From Amycolatopsis echigonensis (GTDB taxonomy: Bacteria > Actinomycetota > Actinomycetes > Mycobacteriales > Pseudonocardiaceae): a DNA stretch of 64,000 nt. Both the position numbers and the translations under genes were made by a program. This document shows positions 63,362 through 64,000 of this stretch, piece by piece. The notes under the pieces were generated by a model. It made no database searches, was not told where the DNA came from, and was given only the letters and a program-made list of their open reading frames with translations. Every line of letters starts with the position of its first letter. Within the stretch, counting starts at the first letter, position 1. The stretch covers positions 62,001 to 126,000 of the forward strand of contig NZ_JACJHR010000017.1 of assembly GCF_014174495.1 (NCBI RefSeq). The letters run 5' to 3'.

Positions 63362-64000
63362 GCCGGCCGCACCACGTAGCCGACGCCGCGCACGGTGTGG
63401 ATCAGCTCGTCCGCCCCCGCGCTGTCCAGTTTCCGGCGCAAGTATCCGATGTAGACCGCCAGGTTCTTCGATTCCGGGCCGAATTCGTACCCCCAGATCC
63501 GCTGGTGGATCGTGCCGCGGTCGAGCACGATCCCGGCGTTGCGCACCAGCAGCTCCAGCAGGTCGAATTCGGTCTTCGACAGCACCACCTCGGTGTCTCG
63601 CCACCACACCCGGCGCGCTCCGGTGTCCACCGCCAGCCCGGCCAGCCGCAGCACGCGCTGGGCCTGCTCGCCCGGATCCGCGCTGCGCCGCAGCAACGCG
63701 CGCAACCGGGCGAGCAGTTCGTCCAGTTCGAACGGTTTCGGCAGGTAATCGTCGGCTCCCGCGTCCAGCCCGGCGACCCGGTCGGCGGTCTCGACGCGCG
63801 CGGTCAGCATCAGCACCGGGGTGCGGTCGCCGCCCGCGCGAAGCACCCGGCACACGCCGAGGCCGTCGACGCCCGGCATCATCACGTCGACGATCAGGAC
63901 GTCGAACTCCTCGGCCCGCGCGATCGCGAGCGCCTCGGCGCCGTCGCCGACCTCGCTGACCCGGTAGCCCTCCAGTTCGAGCGCGCGGACCAGCGATTCC
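63358..64000 (-). CDS. OmpR-family response regulator, MprA-like, 5' end outside the window
   Basis: The visible part (213 residues) covers most of a receiver domain and a complete winged-helix output domain. The phospho-acceptor aspartate lies in VLIVDVMMPGVDGLGVCRVL. The switch Thr is in VLMLTARVETADRVAGLDAG, followed by ADDYLPKPFELDELLARLRA. The DNA-binding domain has LSKTEFDLLELLVRNAGIVL and YIGYLRRKLD, ending GVGYVVRPA. The N-terminal residues run off the right edge. It forms an operon with the kinase gene through ATGA. Confidence 0.93.
   Translation of the reverse strand, partial: ESLVRALELEGYRVSEVGDGAEALAIARAEEFDVLIVDVMMPGVDGLGVCRVLRAGGDRTPVLMLTARVETADRVAGLDAGADDYLPKPFELDELLARLRALLRRSADPGEQAQRVLRLAGLAVDTGARRVWWRDTEVVLSKTEFDLLELLVRNAGIVLDRGTIHQRIWGYEFGPESKNLAVYIGYLRRKLDSAGADELIHTVRGVGYVVRPA

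Noticed and set aside
1..64000. CRISPR arrays, tRNA or rRNA genes, insertion sequences
   Set aside because: No regularly spaced repeats, cloverleaf-like or ribosomal segments, and no transposase motifs were seen in either strand by reading.

Overview
The window looks like chromosomal DNA from a filamentous high-GC actinomycete of the Pseudonocardiales, most likely Amycolatopsis or a close relative. The evidence is very high GC with strong GC3 bias, many GTG starts and GTGA/ATGA stop-start overlaps, IdeR/DmdR-type iron boxes, a mycofactocin locus, a catechol siderophore NRPS locus, a Pls/PosA-type peptide synthetase and an LCP cell-wall ligase. No rRNA, tRNA, CRISPR array or intact insertion sequence was seen. 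The genus is inference.

Layout. 1-6.5 kb is catabolism: a partial FadR-type regulator, a fused FAD/Fe-S 2-hydroxyacid dehydrogenase behind a probably leaderless promoter, a GntR/FCD regulator, a crotonase and a DHA2 exporter. 6.5-7.1 kb holds what may be a decayed membrane-protein gene. 7.1-15.2 kb is envelope and glycan: a secreted GH92 mannosidase, a transporter-glycosyltransferase fusion, a DUF998 protein, an OmpA-like lipoprotein and a pyruvyltransferase-like protein. 15.2-19.9 kb is a small IclR regulon (MHS transporter, IclR, acyl-CoA dehydrogenase, class III CoA-transferase) tied together by a duplicated 16-bp operator. 20-28.7 kb holds the Pls-like synthetase, an LCP protein, an acyl-CoA synthetase and a GAF-LuxR regulator.

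28.7-50.4 kb is one minus-strand catechol siderophore locus. dhbA, dhbC, dhbE, dhbB and a free-standing aryl carrier protein make and activate 2,3-dihydroxybenzoate. A 3,282-residue NRPS (C-A-T-E-C-A-T-E-C, no thioesterase) builds the peptide, a DHA2 MFS protein probably exports it, and a lipoprotein/FecCD/ATPase ABC system plus a siderophore-interacting reductase take it up and release iron. A DAHP synthase at the end of the operon can feed the shikimate pathway. Two iron boxes (49427-49445, 50409-50427) mark iron control.

51.0-59.4 kb is a mycofactocin island: mftA (34 residues), mftB, mftC, mftE, a mycofactocin-coupled SDR, mftF and mftD, facing an aldehyde dehydrogenase and an NDMA-dependent-type zinc alcohol dehydrogenase. 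Together they should make a glycosylated peptide redox cofactor and use it to oxidise alcohols to acids. 59.4-64 kb holds a metallo-beta-lactamase-fold lactonase-like protein, an alpha/beta hydrolase, a DUF2231-like protein with a low-complexity insertion, and an MprAB-like two-component pair whose regulator runs off the right edge.

Least ordinary features: the thioesterase-less siderophore NRPS ending in a condensation domain, the Pls-like enzyme with a lysine-like specificity code, the in-frame palindromic insertion in dhbA, the permuted mycofactocin operon, the shared IclR operator pair, and a family of near-identical long palindromes used as terminators.
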